Shown piece by piece: positions 7,342-16,447 of a DNA stretch of 64,000 nucleotides. The stretch spans positions 2,289,001 to 2,353,000 of the forward strand of contig NZ_CP022336.1 in assembly GCF_002218195.1 (NCBI RefSeq), in the 5' to 3' direction. Positions within the stretch are counted from its first letter, which is position 1. The number at the start of each line of letters is the position of its first letter. Below the pieces are notes generated by a model. It saw nothing but the letters and a program-made list of their open reading frames with translations, did not search any database and was not told the DNA's origin. The stretch is from Sphingorhabdus sp. SMR4y. Lineage in GTDB: Bacteria; Pseudomonadota; Alphaproteobacteria; Sphingomonadales; Sphingomonadaceae. Both the position numbers and the translations under genes were made by a program.

Positions 7342-9048
7342 ATGACAGAAATATATGATCTGGTAATTCGCGGCGGCACTATTGCCGATGGCAGCGGCGA
7401 TAATCTCTTTGACGGGGATATCGCGGTCAGCGACGGCAAGGTAGCGGAAATCGGCAAGGTCTCGGGTTCAGGCCGCGAGGAAATCGACGCCAGCGGCAAG
7501 ATTGTCACCCCCGGTTTTATCGACGTGCACACCCATTATGACGGCCAGTGCATCTGGGCAGAAGAGCTGAGCCCTTCCTCCTCGCATGGCGTGACCACCG
7601 CGATCATGGGCAATTGCGGTGTCGGTTTTGCGCCCTGCCGGAAGGAAGATCACGACATGCTGATCAACGTGATGGAAGGGGTCGAGGATATTCCCGGCGT
7701 GGTCATGGCCGACGGTTTGCCCTGGAGCTGGGAGACATTTCCCGAATATCTCGACACCGTGGAGAAGGGCAAGCGCGATATCGATATCGCCGCCTATCTG
7801 CCGCACTCGCCCTTGCGCGTCTATGCCATGGGTGCGCGCGGTGCTGCGCGGGAGCCAGCCAATGACGATGATCTGGCGATGATGCGCAAACTGGCGCGAG
7901 AAGCGATGGAAGCCGGCGCGATCGGTTTCGCGACGTCACGGCTTTCGATTCACAAGACCGCCGATGGCGGCTCCATCCCGACTTTCGAGGCCGATGTGGC
8001 CGAACTGGAAGCCATTTGTGGCGGCATGAAGGATGCCGGCACCGGCACTTTCCAGGTGGTACTCGACGCCTTTGTCGGCTGGGACAAGGAATATCAGGTA
8101 ATCGAGCGGGTGGTCGAAAGCTCCGGCCGGCCCGCCACCTTCACGCTGGCTTCCGGCAATGACGGGCCACCGCGCTGGCGCAGGGTGCTCGAGATGATCG
8201 ACCGCACCCATGCCAATGGCGGCAAGGCGACTGCCCAGATCATGCCGCGTCCGATCGGCCTGATCGCCGGGCTGGAGCTGACGGTCCATCCGTTCATTCT
8301 CTGCCCGAGCTGGGCCAGGATTGCCGACCTGCCCGTCGATCAGCAGGTCGCGGCGATGCGGGATCCGGAGATGCGCAAAGCCTTGCTGAGCGAGGAATTC
8401 GCGCCCGGCCATCCGTTCAACGCGCTGGCCCGCGACTGGAACTGGCTGTTCCCGCTCGACAATCCGCCGGACTATGCGCCGCCGAAGGAAATGAGCATGG
8501 CCGGGCAGGCCGCGGCCAAGGGCTGCACGCCGCAGGAAATTGCCTATGACCGGTTGCTCGAAACGGATGGCAAGGGCCTGTTCCTCGCCGCGCTCGGCAA
8601 TTATGAAAATGGCACGCTGGACAGCGCCCATGAAATGCTCAGCCACCCGCATTGCATCCCCGGGCTCGGCGATGGTGGTGCCCATTATGGCGCGATTTGC
8701 GACGCCAGCTACTCGACCTATTTGCTGACCCAATATGTCCGCAATCCGGGCGCGCAAAGCTTTGAACTGGCGCAGGCGGTGCATATGTTGTCGCACAAGG
8801 CCGCAAAAGCGGTGGGGCTCGACCAGCGTGGCTTGCTCCGGCCCGGTGCCAAGGCCGATATCAATGTGATCGATCTCGATAATCTGCAATTGCATCTTCC
8901 CGAAATCGTAAAGGATCTGCCGGCGGGCGGGCAAAGATTGCACCAGCGCGCAACCGGCTATGATGCGACGATCGTGTCGGGCGAAATCATCCGGCGGTTC
9001 GACCAGTCGACCGGAGCAAGACCCGGACGGCTGATACGCGGCGCGTGA
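7342..9048 (+). CDS. N-acyl-D-amino-acid deacylase-like amidohydrolase
   Basis: A 568-residue member of the amidohydrolase superfamily (D-aminoacylase / N-acyl-D-amino-acid amidohydrolase subgroup). It opens with the typical beta-sandwich 'YDLVIRGGTIADGSG'; metal-binding 'GFIDVHTHYDGQ' has His 63 and His 65; 'MGNCGVGFAP' follows near 90-99; and the C-terminal 'GDGGAHYGAICDAS' carries the conserved Asp and His. The C-terminus returns to the sandwich with 'RPGAKADINVID'. I start at the ATG at 7342; the open frame upstream overlaps MAPEG and is not coding. The real substrate is uncertain since this subgroup is often annotated only as amidohydrolase. Confidence 0.88.
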   Translation: MTEIYDLVIRGGTIADGSGDNLFDGDIAVSDGKVAEIGKVSGSGREEIDASGKIVTPGFIDVHTHYDGQCIWAEELSPSSSHGVTTAIMGNCGVGFAPCRKEDHDMLINVMEGVEDIPGVVMADGLPWSWETFPEYLDTVEKGKRDIDIAAYLPHSPLRVYAMGARGAAREPANDDDLAMMRKLAREAMEAGAIGFATSRLSIHKTADGGSIPTFEADVAELEAICGGMKDAGTGTFQVVLDAFVGWDKEYQVIERVVESSGRPATFTLASGNDGPPRWRRVLEMIDRTHANGGKATAQIMPRPIGLIAGLELTVHPFILCPSWARIADLPVDQQVAAMRDPEMRKALLSEEFAPGHPFNALARDWNWLFPLDNPPDYAPPKEMSMAGQAAAKGCTPQEIAYDRLLETDGKGLFLAALGNYENGTLDSAHEMLSHPHCIPGLGDGGAHYGAICDASYSTYLLTQYVRNPGAQSFELAQAVHMLSHKAAKAVGLDQRGLLRPGAKADINVIDLDNLQLHLPEIVKDLPAGGQRLHQRATGYDATIVSGEIIRRFDQSTGARPGRLIRGA

Positions 9049-9080
9049 CAACAAGTCGGGTCGGCTGATATTGGGTCGGG

Positions 9081-9494
9081 ATGACAGAGGACATTCCCGA
9101 ACCCGTGCGCGCCGCCTGGAAAGGGCTTCCGGAACCGCTGACCGTGAGACTCGTGCAGCTTCGGCGACTGATTCTGGATGTCGCGAGCGAGAATCCGGCG
9201 ATCGGTCCTCTGGAGGAAACGCTCAAATGGGGAGAAGCGGCGTTTCTGACGTCGGCCACCGGGTCCGGCACGACGGTGCGGATCAACCGGCACAAAAAAT
9301 CTGAAGCGATCTATGGATTATATGTGCATTGCCAGACCGATCTGATCGCCCGCTACAGACAGCTCTATGATCAAGAGCTGACCTTTGACGGCAATCGCGC
9401 AGTGCTGTTTGACTGCCGCAACGCACTGCCCGTCGATGCGGCCAGGCATTGTATCGCCATGGCTTTGACCTATCATCTGCGCAGGCAATCCTAG
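9081..9494 (+). CDS. DUF1801 domain-containing protein
   Basis: A 137-residue protein of the DUF1801 (YdhG-like) alpha/beta fold, recognised from '[34 protein letters not shown]' as two segments (helix, then the L-K-W-G-x-x-x-F motif) and the late '[10 protein letters not shown]'. These proteins are widespread small cytoplasmic proteins of unclear role with an SRPBCC/iron-chaperone-like fold. It sits 32 bases after the amidohydrolase and seven bases before the deacetylase gene, so probably belongs to that transcription unit. Function not assigned. Confidence 0.8.
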   Translation: MTEDIPEPVRAAWKGLPEPLTVRLVQLRRLILDVASENPAIGPLEETLKWGEAAFLTSATGSGTTVRINRHKKSEAIYGLYVHCQTDLIARYRQLYDQELTFDGNRAVLFDCRNALPVDAARHCIAMALTYHLRRQS

Positions 9495-9501
9495 GTCACC
9501 G

Positions 9502-10416
9502 ATGCTCCATATCGTCCACCATCCCGATTATGTCGCGCCGCGCCCGGCCAGCGGCAGCTTCGTCTTTGACAAATATCAGCTGGTGATGGAGGCGATCCGC
9601 GCCCATGCGTCCTTGCATCAGGCCCATCGGCCCCCGCTGATGGAGCGCCGCTGGATCGAGGCGGTTCATGATCCCGACTATGTCGAACAGGTGCTGACCG
9701 CCACTGTTCCACGTGAAATAGAGCGACGGATCGGCTTTCCGGTGTCTGCGGATATTGCCAGCCGCGTGCAATATACATCGGGTGGTACCTGGCTGGCGGC
9801 GCAGCTTGCCTTGCAGCATGGCTATGCAGCGAACAGCGCCGGTGGCAGCCATCATGCGCTGGCCGACACGGGGGCGGGCTATTGCGTGTTCAACGACCTG
9901 GCGATCACCGCCAACCGGCTGCTGGCGGAAGGCGATGCGCGCCGGATATTGATTGTCGATCTCGATGTGCATCAGGGCGACGGCACCGCGGTGCTGCTGG
10001 CCGGGCGCGAGGATATCTTCACCCTGTCGATCCACAGCGAACGCAATTTCCCGACCAGAAAGGCGCGTTCCAGTTGCGATATTGCGCTGCCCGATGCGGT
10101 GGAGGATGATGCCTATCTCGCGATACTGGACGGAGCTTTGGCGGACATTCTGAAGCGCTTTCAACCGGATATGCTGCTCTATCAGGCCGGTGTCGATTCG
10201 CATGTTGATGACCGGCTGGGCCGGCTGGCGCTTACCGACAGCGGTCTGGAGCGGCGCGACCGGATGGTCATCCGCAGCGCGCGCGATCTCGGGATCCCGG
10301 TCGCCAGCGCACTGGGCGGCGGCTATGGCCGTGACCATCGCGCGGTGGCGCTGCGCCACGCGCGTTCGATGATCATCATGGCGGACGAAGCGAAACGCGG
10401 CGGGGTTATTCGCTAG
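9502..10416 (+). CDS. histone deacetylase family hydrolase
   Basis: A 304-residue zinc hydrolase of the arginase/deacetylase superfamily. The charge-relay pair is in 'GGSHHA' (114-119), the zinc ligands in '[10 protein letters not shown]' (153-162, Asp and His) and in '[13 protein letters not shown]' (second Asp), and the C-terminal glycine motif is 'ALGGGYG'. Bacterial members include acetylpolyamine amidohydrolases and acetoin-utilisation AcuC-like enzymes; which applies here is open. It overlaps convergently by 11 bases with the AI-2E-type transporter gene. Its codons around residues 69-73 contain a near-perfect parS palindrome (see 9705-9720). Confidence 0.88.
   Translation: MLHIVHHPDYVAPRPASGSFVFDKYQLVMEAIRAHASLHQAHRPPLMERRWIEAVHDPDYVEQVLTATVPREIERRIGFPVSADIASRVQYTSGGTWLAAQLALQHGYAANSAGGSHHALADTGAGYCVFNDLAITANRLLAEGDARRILIVDLDVHQGDGTAVLLAGREDIFTLSIHSERNFPTRKARSSCDIALPDAVEDDAYLAILDGALADILKRFQPDMLLYQAGVDSHVDDRLGRLALTDSGLERRDRMVIRSARDLGIPVASALGGGYGRDHRAVALRHARSMIIMADEAKRGGVIR
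9705..9720. other. parS-like site inside the deacetylase gene
   Basis: The sequence is TGTTCCACGTGAAATA, differing at one base from the canonical ParB site TGTTCCACGTGAAACA. It is about 35 kb from the predicted origin, on the opposite side from the main parS cluster at 52-55 kb. ParB tolerates some single changes in the outer positions, but binding here is untested and could be weak. Confidence 0.55.
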
Positions 10417-11497
10417 CTTTTTCCGGCTCCGCCGGTCCCGCCTGCATATCGGAAAAAATGCTCCAGATGGCGATGAACAGCGCCGCCACCAGCGGGCCGA
10501 TGACGATGCCGTTGATCCCGAACAGCTGCAGTCCGCCGAGCGTCGAGATCAGCACGACATAGTCGGGCATCCGCGTGTCCCGGCCGACCAGCGTGGGCCG
10601 GACGAGATTATCGACCATGCTGATCACGAAGACGCCACAGAGAACCAGCACCACGGCCTGCCATATATCTCCGGTGATGAACAGATAGAGGGCCACTGGT
10701 ACCCAGACGAAGCCGGTACCGATCGCCGGGATCAGCGAGAATATCCCCATCAGCACCGCCCATAGCAGGGCGCCGCGGATATCGAGCGCCCAGAAGACAA
10801 GGCCGCCGAGACTGCCCTGGATGATCGCGATAATCAGGCTGCCCTTGATCGTCGCACGGATCACCACCAGAAATTTATCCATCAGAATGCGCCGCTTTTC
10901 CTCGCCGAGCGGTACCATCTGTTCGATCCGGTCGCTCAGCGCACGGCCGTCCCGCAACAGAAAAAAGGTCAGATAGAGCATGACACCAAGGCCAAGCATG
11001 AACTGGAACGCGCCCTGGCCAACGCTGAGCAACTGGGTCACCAGAAATTCGAGAATGGCGGTAATCGACTGTTCGATTTCGGCCCTGATGCTGGCAAAAT
11101 CGCCATAGCCATAAGCGGCGAGCTGATTCTGCACCCATTGCGGCAGGGAATTTTCAAAAGCTGCAAAGACGGCGCCAAAATCGATTTCCCCTTCCTGGAT
11201 CCGGACATAAATGGTCGCGGCCTCCTGCGCGAGGGCCATGCCGAGCAGGATCGTCGGAACAATGACCAGAAGCAGAATCAGAATCAGCGTGACCGCCGCG
11301 ACCAGATTGGCCCGGCCCGGCAGATAGTCGAGCAGCCGTTCGTAGACCGGCCGAAACAGGACAGCGACGACGACGCCCCAGACGACGGCGCCGAAAAACG
11401 GCTCGATCAGCACCGCGAAGGCCAGCGAAATGATGACCAGCAGCGTGATCATGAAACCCCATTCGACGCGGTTGTTCGATGCTGTCCGGTTGTCCAT
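10406..11497 (-). CDS. AI-2E family transporter (membrane permease)
   Basis: A 363-residue membrane protein of the AI-2E transporter/UPF0118 family with a hydrophobic N-terminal pair of helices, a large amphipathic extracytoplasmic/cytoplasmic middle part (about residues 90-160, negatively charged) and four to five C-terminal helices including '[19 protein letters not shown]' and '[17 protein letters not shown]', the most conserved family stretch. Members export AI-2 or, in related cases, act as Na+/H+ antiporters. I start at the ATG at 11497 (MDNRTASNN); an upstream in-frame ATG at 11617 would add 40 non-hydrophobic residues ahead of the first helix. Confidence 0.87.
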   Translation of the reverse strand: MDNRTASNNRVEWGFMITLLVIISLAFAVLIEPFFGAVVWGVVVAVLFRPVYERLLDYLPGRANLVAAVTLILILLLVIVPTILLGMALAQEAATIYVRIQEGEIDFGAVFAAFENSLPQWVQNQLAAYGYGDFASIRAEIEQSITAILEFLVTQLLSVGQGAFQFMLGLGVMLYLTFFLLRDGRALSDRIEQMVPLGEEKRRILMDKFLVVIRATIKGSLIIAIIQGSLGGLVFWALDIRGALLWAVLMGIFSLIPAIGTGFVWVPVALYLFITGDIWQAVVLVLCGVFVISMVDNLVRPTLVGRDTRMPDYVVLISTLGGLQLFGINGIVIGPLVAALFIAIWSIFSDMQAGPAEPEKASE

Positions 11498-11682
11498 ATC
11501 TGGCGCTCTTGTTGGGCCGGCTATCGCCGCCGCGTGAAAATAGCTGTGCCCGGCAGATACGGGAATATTCCGGGGCGGGCAAGGATCGGACGTCATTGTC
11601 AGTCCTATTATCTGCACTATCTATACTATAGGACAGGCGCGCATGCGCAGGGATAGAGACAGGACGGAGCAGGATCAGCGCA

Positions 11683-14193
11683 ATGGCCGATGACAATATT
11701 CCGTCTATCCTGAGCGACTGGTTCGCCGCGCGCGGCTGGCAGGTGCGGCCGCACCAGCTGGCGATGCTGGAGACAGCCCGGGTCGGGCGTCACGCCCTGC
11801 TGACCGCACCGACCGGGGCGGGCAAGACGCTGGCGGGCTTTTTGCCGACACTGGTAGAGCTTGTGGAACAGGCGGACAGGAAACCCGTTCGTGCTGAGCC
11901 TGTCGAAGCACCCGGCCAGACGCAATCGACCCTTCGACAGGCTCAGGGCGAACGGAAAGACCTCCACACGCTCTATATCTCGCCGCTCAAGGCGCTCGCG
12001 GTCGATGTGCAGCGCAACCTGCTGACGCCGATCGCGGAAATGGGCCTGCCGATCACGGTCGAGACGCGCAGCGGCGATACGCCGGCGGCGCGCAAGGCAC
12101 GGCAGCGGGTCAAGCCACCGCAGATTTTGCTGACCACGCCGGAATCGCTCAACCTGCTGCTCAGCCAGCCGGAAAGCTTTGCCCTGTTTGCGAATCTCAG
12201 GCGTGTGGTGATCGACGAAGTGCACGCCTTTGCCAGCGGCAAGCGCGGCGACCTGCTGGCCCTGTCGCTGGCGCGGCTGCAGAAAATTGCCCCGGAAATG
12301 CAGCGTGTTGCCCTGTCGGCGACGGTGGCCGAGCCGGATGATTTCCGCGCCTGGCTGGCGCCATATGGCGATATCGACAGCGTCACCCATGTGCGGGGCG
12401 CGGACGGCGCGCCGGCCGATCTGTCGATCATGCTGCCCGAGACGCCGGAGGGCGATCCGGTGCGCGTGCCCTGGTCCGGCCATGCCGGAAGCTATGCGAT
12501 CCCGCAGGTGATGGAGCAGATTCGCAGGAACCGGATGACCCTGATCTTCTGCAACACCCGGTTTCTCGCCGAGTTCACCTTCCAGCAGCTGTGGGACATC
12601 AATGACGAGACGCTGCCCATCGGCGTCCATCACGGCAGCCTGTCGAAGGAAGCCCGGCGCAAGGTCGAGAACGCCATGGCGTCAGGCAAGATGCGGGCGC
12701 TGGTTTGCACCGCCTCGCTCGATCTCGGGGTCGACTGGGGCGATATCGACTGCGTCATCCAGATGGGCGCGCCCAAGGGCTCGTCGCGGCTGCTGCAGCG
12801 GATCGGTCGCGCCAACCACCGACTGGACGTATCGTCGAAAGCGCTGCTCGTGCCCGGCAACCGCTTTGAATATCTCGAGGCGCAGGCGGCGCTGGATGCG
12901 GTCAATGAAGGCCGCCGTGATGGCGAGCCGTTCCGCGCCGGCGGCCTCGACGTGCTCGCCCAGCATGTGATGAGTTGCGCCTGCGCCGGGCCGTTCCAGG
13001 AGGACGATCTGCTCGACGAGGTGCAAAGCGCCCTGCCCTATAGCGCCCTGTCGAGGGAACAGTTCGAGCGGGTGCTGAATTTCACCCGCGACGGCGGCTA
13101 TGCGCTGAAAGCCTATGACCGGTTCAAGCGGCTGCGCCGGGATGCCAGGGGCGTGTGGAGCCTGACCCATCCGAAATTCGCCGCCCAGCACCGGCTGAAC
13201 GCGGGGATCATCGTCGACGCGGCGATGATGAATGTGCGGTTCAAGAACGGCCGCAATCTCGGCAAGGTCGAGGAAGGCTTTGCCGCCATGCTGTCGGTCG
13301 GCGACACGTTTTTCTTCGCCGGCCTGAGTCTCGAGCTGATCAAGATGGATGCCAGCGACGTGATTGTCCGCGCGGCCAAGAAAGCGGCGATGATCCCGAG
13401 CTATGGCGGCGCGCGGCTGCCGCTGACCACCCATTTGTCGGACCGGGTGCGCGCTTTCCTGACCGACCGGGCCGGCTGGTCGCGTTTTCCCGACGATGTC
13501 CGCGAATGGCTGGAAATGCAGGACCATCGCTCGGTCATGCCCGAACCGGGGCAATTGCTGGTCGAGACCTTTCCGCACAAGAAGCTGCATTATATGGTCG
13601 CCTACAGTTTCGAAGGCTGGAACGCGCACCAGTCGCTCGGCATGCTGCTAACCCGGCGGATGGAGGATCGCGGACTCAAGCCGATCGGCTTTGTCGCCAA
13701 TGATTATGCGCTGGCCTGCTACAGCATCGAGCCGGTCACCGATCCCCGCCCGCTGTTCAGCGCCGACATCCTGGAGGAGGAATTTTTCGACTGGGTCGAG
13801 GGGTCGCATCTGCTCAAGCGCGCCTTCCGCGAGGTGGCGGTGATCAGCGGGCTGGTCGAGCGTCAGCATCCCGGCAAGCGCAAGACCGGCAAGCAGGTCA
13901 CCTTCTCGACCGACCTGATTTTCGACGTGTTGCGCAAATATGAGCCGGATCATCTGCTGATGCAGGCGGCCTGGGCGGATGCAAGAGCACGGATGACCGA
14001 TGTCGGACGGCTGGGCGACCTGCTCGACCGGGCGGCGGACTCGCTAATCCATGTCGAACTGGAGCGGGTCAGCCCGCTGGCAGTGCCGGTGCTGGTGATG
14101 ATCGGGCGCGAACATGTGGCGCAGGGCGCGACCGATGACGCGCTGCTGATCGAGGCGGAATCGCTGATCAACGAGGCGATGACAATCGACTGA
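11683..14193 (+). CDS. ligase-associated DNA damage response DEXH-box helicase (Lhr-like)
   Basis: An 836-residue superfamily 2 helicase of the Lhr-like group that travels with ATP-dependent DNA ligases in bacterial repair clusters. Walker A is 'APTGAGKT' (42-49), motif II 'DEVH' (178-181), motif III 'LSAT', motif V around 'CTASLDLGVDWG' and motif VI 'QRIGRANHR'; a long Lhr-type C-terminal domain follows. Residues 68-91 are encoded by a 71-bp palindromic repeat inserted in frame between motifs I and Ia, giving VRAEPVEA and LRQAQGER. The partner nuclease PdeM is 5 kb downstream, but no ligase or ligase-associated exonuclease gene is in the window. Confidence 0.93.
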   Translation: MADDNIPSILSDWFAARGWQVRPHQLAMLETARVGRHALLTAPTGAGKTLAGFLPTLVELVEQADRKPVRAEPVEAPGQTQSTLRQAQGERKDLHTLYISPLKALAVDVQRNLLTPIAEMGLPITVETRSGDTPAARKARQRVKPPQILLTTPESLNLLLSQPESFALFANLRRVVIDEVHAFASGKRGDLLALSLARLQKIAPEMQRVALSATVAEPDDFRAWLAPYGDIDSVTHVRGADGAPADLSIMLPETPEGDPVRVPWSGHAGSYAIPQVMEQIRRNRMTLIFCNTRFLAEFTFQQLWDINDETLPIGVHHGSLSKEARRKVENAMASGKMRALVCTASLDLGVDWGDIDCVIQMGAPKGSSRLLQRIGRANHRLDVSSKALLVPGNRFEYLEAQAALDAVNEGRRDGEPFRAGGLDVLAQHVMSCACAGPFQEDDLLDEVQSALPYSALSREQFERVLNFTRDGGYALKAYDRFKRLRRDARGVWSLTHPKFAAQHRLNAGIIVDAAMMNVRFKNGRNLGKVEEGFAAMLSVGDTFFFAGLSLELIKMDASDVIVRAAKKAAMIPSYGGARLPLTTHLSDRVRAFLTDRAGWSRFPDDVREWLEMQDHRSVMPEPGQLLVETFPHKKLHYMVAYSFEGWNAHQSLGMLLTRRMEDRGLKPIGFVANDYALACYSIEPVTDPRPLFSADILEEEFFDWVEGSHLLKRAFREVAVISGLVERQHPGKRKTGKQVTFSTDLIFDVLRKYEPDHLLMQAAWADARARMTDVGRLGDLLDRAADSLIHVELERVSPLAVPVLVMIGREHVAQGATDDALLIEAESLINEAMTID
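11885..11955. repeat. palindromic REP-like element inserted in helicase gene
   Basis: Two 24-base arms (11885-11908 and 11932-11955) are inverted copies with 22 of 24 positions matching and a 23-base spacer. The arm core GAGCCTGTCGAAG is a motif I know from dispersed palindromic repeats of Sphingomonadales genomes. The element length leaves the helicase frame open, so it is translated as residues 68-91. Confidence 0.8.
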
Positions 14194-14252
14194 ACCGGTC
14201 GACACATCGGGCGAAATTTGGAGAGAAGCCGGATATAGCGTAGAGTGACGCC

Positions 14253-15203
14253 ATGGCTTGTCCGACGATGCTATTGCCCGTCTGTGCGTCGCTTCTTGCG
14301 GCCCAGCCCGTTGTGCCTCTGGCGGTCGAACCGGAAACCGAAGCCCGTATCGCCGACCGCCTGCCGGACGAATTTCTCCAGTCCGACCCGGAACAGATTG
14401 CGATCGCCAGGGACCGGCTCGACCGAATGACGGTTGCGGTGCGCATCGCTGACACCGGCCCCTATCAATTCATCATCGATACGGCCTCGCAGCGCACCAT
14501 ATTGTCGAAGGAAATCGCCGGTGCGCTGGCCCTCGATGTGGAAGATCAGGTCCGGATAATCGCGCTGGCCGGAACCACCATTGTCGAGACCGTCTATGTC
14601 CCCAGCCTGACGCTGGGGAAACGCAGCTATGACAGCCTGGTTTCACCGACATTCCGGGCGGCCAACATTGGCGCCGATGGCGTTCTCGGCCTCGACAGTC
14701 TGCAGGGGCAGCGCATTCTGTTCGACTTTCTGGGCAAGAATATCTCGGTCGAGGATACGAAGCAGAAGCTGAAAAGCCGCTCCCTCCGCGAGATCGTGGT
14801 GACCGCGCGGCGGCGGTCCGGCCAGTTGATTTTCGCCAATGCCACTATCGCCGGAATCAGAACCAGCGTGATTATCGACACCGGCGGCGAGCTTTCGATC
14901 GGCAACAAGGCACTGCAACGGCGGTTGCGCATCCAGTCTTCCGCGCTTGTCAAAACCAGTCTGGTCGATGTCACCGGCCGCTCGATCGAAGCCGATTACG
15001 GCATCGCCGAGGAATTGCTGATCGGGCGCGCGCGTTTTGGCATCATCCCTATCGCCTTTGCCGATATTGCCCCGTTCAAGGCGTTGAAGCTGGAAAAGAA
15101 ACCGGCACTGTTTCTTGGTATGGACGCGCTGCGCCAACTTGATCGGGTGGCGATCGATTTCGCCAATCGGAAAATCTATTTTCTGCTGCCGGAAGATGCC
15201 TGA
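14253..15203 (+). CDS. retropepsin-like aspartyl protease family protein, copy 1
   Basis: A 316-residue secreted protein: a hydrophobic leader (about 1-17, MACPTMLLPVCASLLAA) is followed by two retropepsin-like halves. The first active-site motif reads 'IIDTAS' (Asp 76), i.e. DTA instead of DTG; the second reads 'IIDTGGELS' (Asp 209). After each comes a flap-like and 'GADGVLGLD' / 'FLGMDALRQ' hydrophobic-Gly signature. With two halves in one chain it could fold as a pepsin-like monomer. It is a tandem paralogue of the next gene, sharing 'REIVVTA' and 'RRSGQLIF'. Substrate unknown; the DTA change may reduce or alter catalysis. Confidence 0.85.
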   Translation: MACPTMLLPVCASLLAAQPVVPLAVEPETEARIADRLPDEFLQSDPEQIAIARDRLDRMTVAVRIADTGPYQFIIDTASQRTILSKEIAGALALDVEDQVRIIALAGTTIVETVYVPSLTLGKRSYDSLVSPTFRAANIGADGVLGLDSLQGQRILFDFLGKNISVEDTKQKLKSRSLREIVVTARRRSGQLIFANATIAGIRTSVIIDTGGELSIGNKALQRRLRIQSSALVKTSLVDVTGRSIEADYGIAEELLIGRARFGIIPIAFADIAPFKALKLEKKPALFLGMDALRQLDRVAIDFANRKIYFLLPEDA

Positions 15204-15308
15204 AAATCTTCATGGTCGAAACAGAAGGTCGATTCATGCTATAGTCATGGCAAGCCGGTCGCCAGACACCAAGCTGTCGCTGCCCGGCAGAAACAGATTG
15301 GAGAGACG

Positions 15309-16283
15309 ATGTCAGCCCTTTTTACCAGCATGACACCCGCGATTCTGGCCTATGCACTGACGCTGGCCTATCCCCTTCCTCTCGGCCAGTCGGTGAAGCC
15401 CGGCAGCCTGACCAGTCCCGAAGGCGAGATCGTCGATATCGATCAGGATCGGGCCAAGAGAATGACCGTTCCGGTCAGTATCGAGGGCAAGGGACCGTTT
15501 TCCTTCGTCATCGATACCGGCGCCGAACGAAGCGTGATCTCCCGGAGAATCGCCGACAGCCTGGCGCTCGAAGGGGAAAAACCGGCCGAGCTGATGAGCA
15601 TCGCCGGCACGACCACGGTCGATATGGTCTATGTGCCCCGCCTGACCATGGGCCGCAAAAATTATGATGGTCTGATTTCACCGGTCCTGGCGGCCCAGCA
15701 TATCGGGGCCGATGGCATTTTGGGGCTGGACGGCTTGCAGGACCAGCGGATTTTGTTCGATTTCGTCACTGATCAGATCATTGTCGAAGACGCGGAGGAA
15801 GCGCGCGGCCGCGCAAGATCCCGGGAAATCGTGGTGACCGCCAAGCGGCGGTCCGGCCAGCTGATTTTCACCGACGCGAAGATCGCCGGAATAGAGGTCA
15901 ACGTGATCGTCGATACCGGAGCGCAGATGTCGATCGGCAATCTGGCTTTGCGCCAGAGACTGCAGCGGCGCGCCAGCGAACTGGACGATGCCGACCTGCT
16001 GATATCCGTCACCGGCGCGACCCTGGGTGCGGAATTTGGCATGGTTCGCGATTTTCGTATCGGCCGCGCCCGGTTCCCGCGCCTGACTGTTGCCTTCGCG
16101 GATTCCCCGCCCTTCGAACGCTTTGGTCTCACTGACAAGCCGACCGTGCTGATCGGAATGGACGTATTGCGGAAATTTGATCAGGTCGCGATCGACTTTC
16201 CCAGACGGAAAATCCACTTCCTGACCCCCAAGAACACCAAGGAGTTTGTCGACAAGCCGCTGAACAGCAAAATCCATTTCTGA
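15309..16283 (+). CDS. retropepsin-like aspartyl protease family protein, copy 2
   Basis: A 324-residue paralogue of the preceding gene with a hydrophobic N-terminal leader. Here both active-site motifs are intact: 'VIDTGAERS' (Asp 69) and 'VIVDTGAQMS' (Asp 202). 'GADGILGLDGLQDQRILFDF' is almost identical to the corresponding part of copy 1. The C-terminal half ends in 'LIGMDVLRKFDQVAIDF'. A ribosome site GGAGA lies just upstream of the ATG at 15309. The tandem arrangement, 105 bp apart on the same strand, points to duplication. Likely periplasmic; no substrate can be named. Confidence 0.87.
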   Translation: MSALFTSMTPAILAYALTLAYPLPLGQSVKPGSLTSPEGEIVDIDQDRAKRMTVPVSIEGKGPFSFVIDTGAERSVISRRIADSLALEGEKPAELMSIAGTTTVDMVYVPRLTMGRKNYDGLISPVLAAQHIGADGILGLDGLQDQRILFDFVTDQIIVEDAEEARGRARSREIVVTAKRRSGQLIFTDAKIAGIEVNVIVDTGAQMSIGNLALRQRLQRRASELDDADLLISVTGATLGAEFGMVRDFRIGRARFPRLTVAFADSPPFERFGLTDKPTVLIGMDVLRKFDQVAIDFPRRKIHFLTPKNTKEFVDKPLNSKIHF

Positions 16284-16447
16284 AGGTCGGACTGAACGAC
16301 GCTCCATGACCACTGTTCGGGTTTGGCGAACCTGGGCCGGGAAACAATTTCGAAAAATAATGTGGATTAAACCGCCGCTGCGGTTCGTTCCCCTTGCACA
16401 GGCAAGCAACAGCCATGCTTGCCACGTCCTCAAGGAGCGAACCCGAT

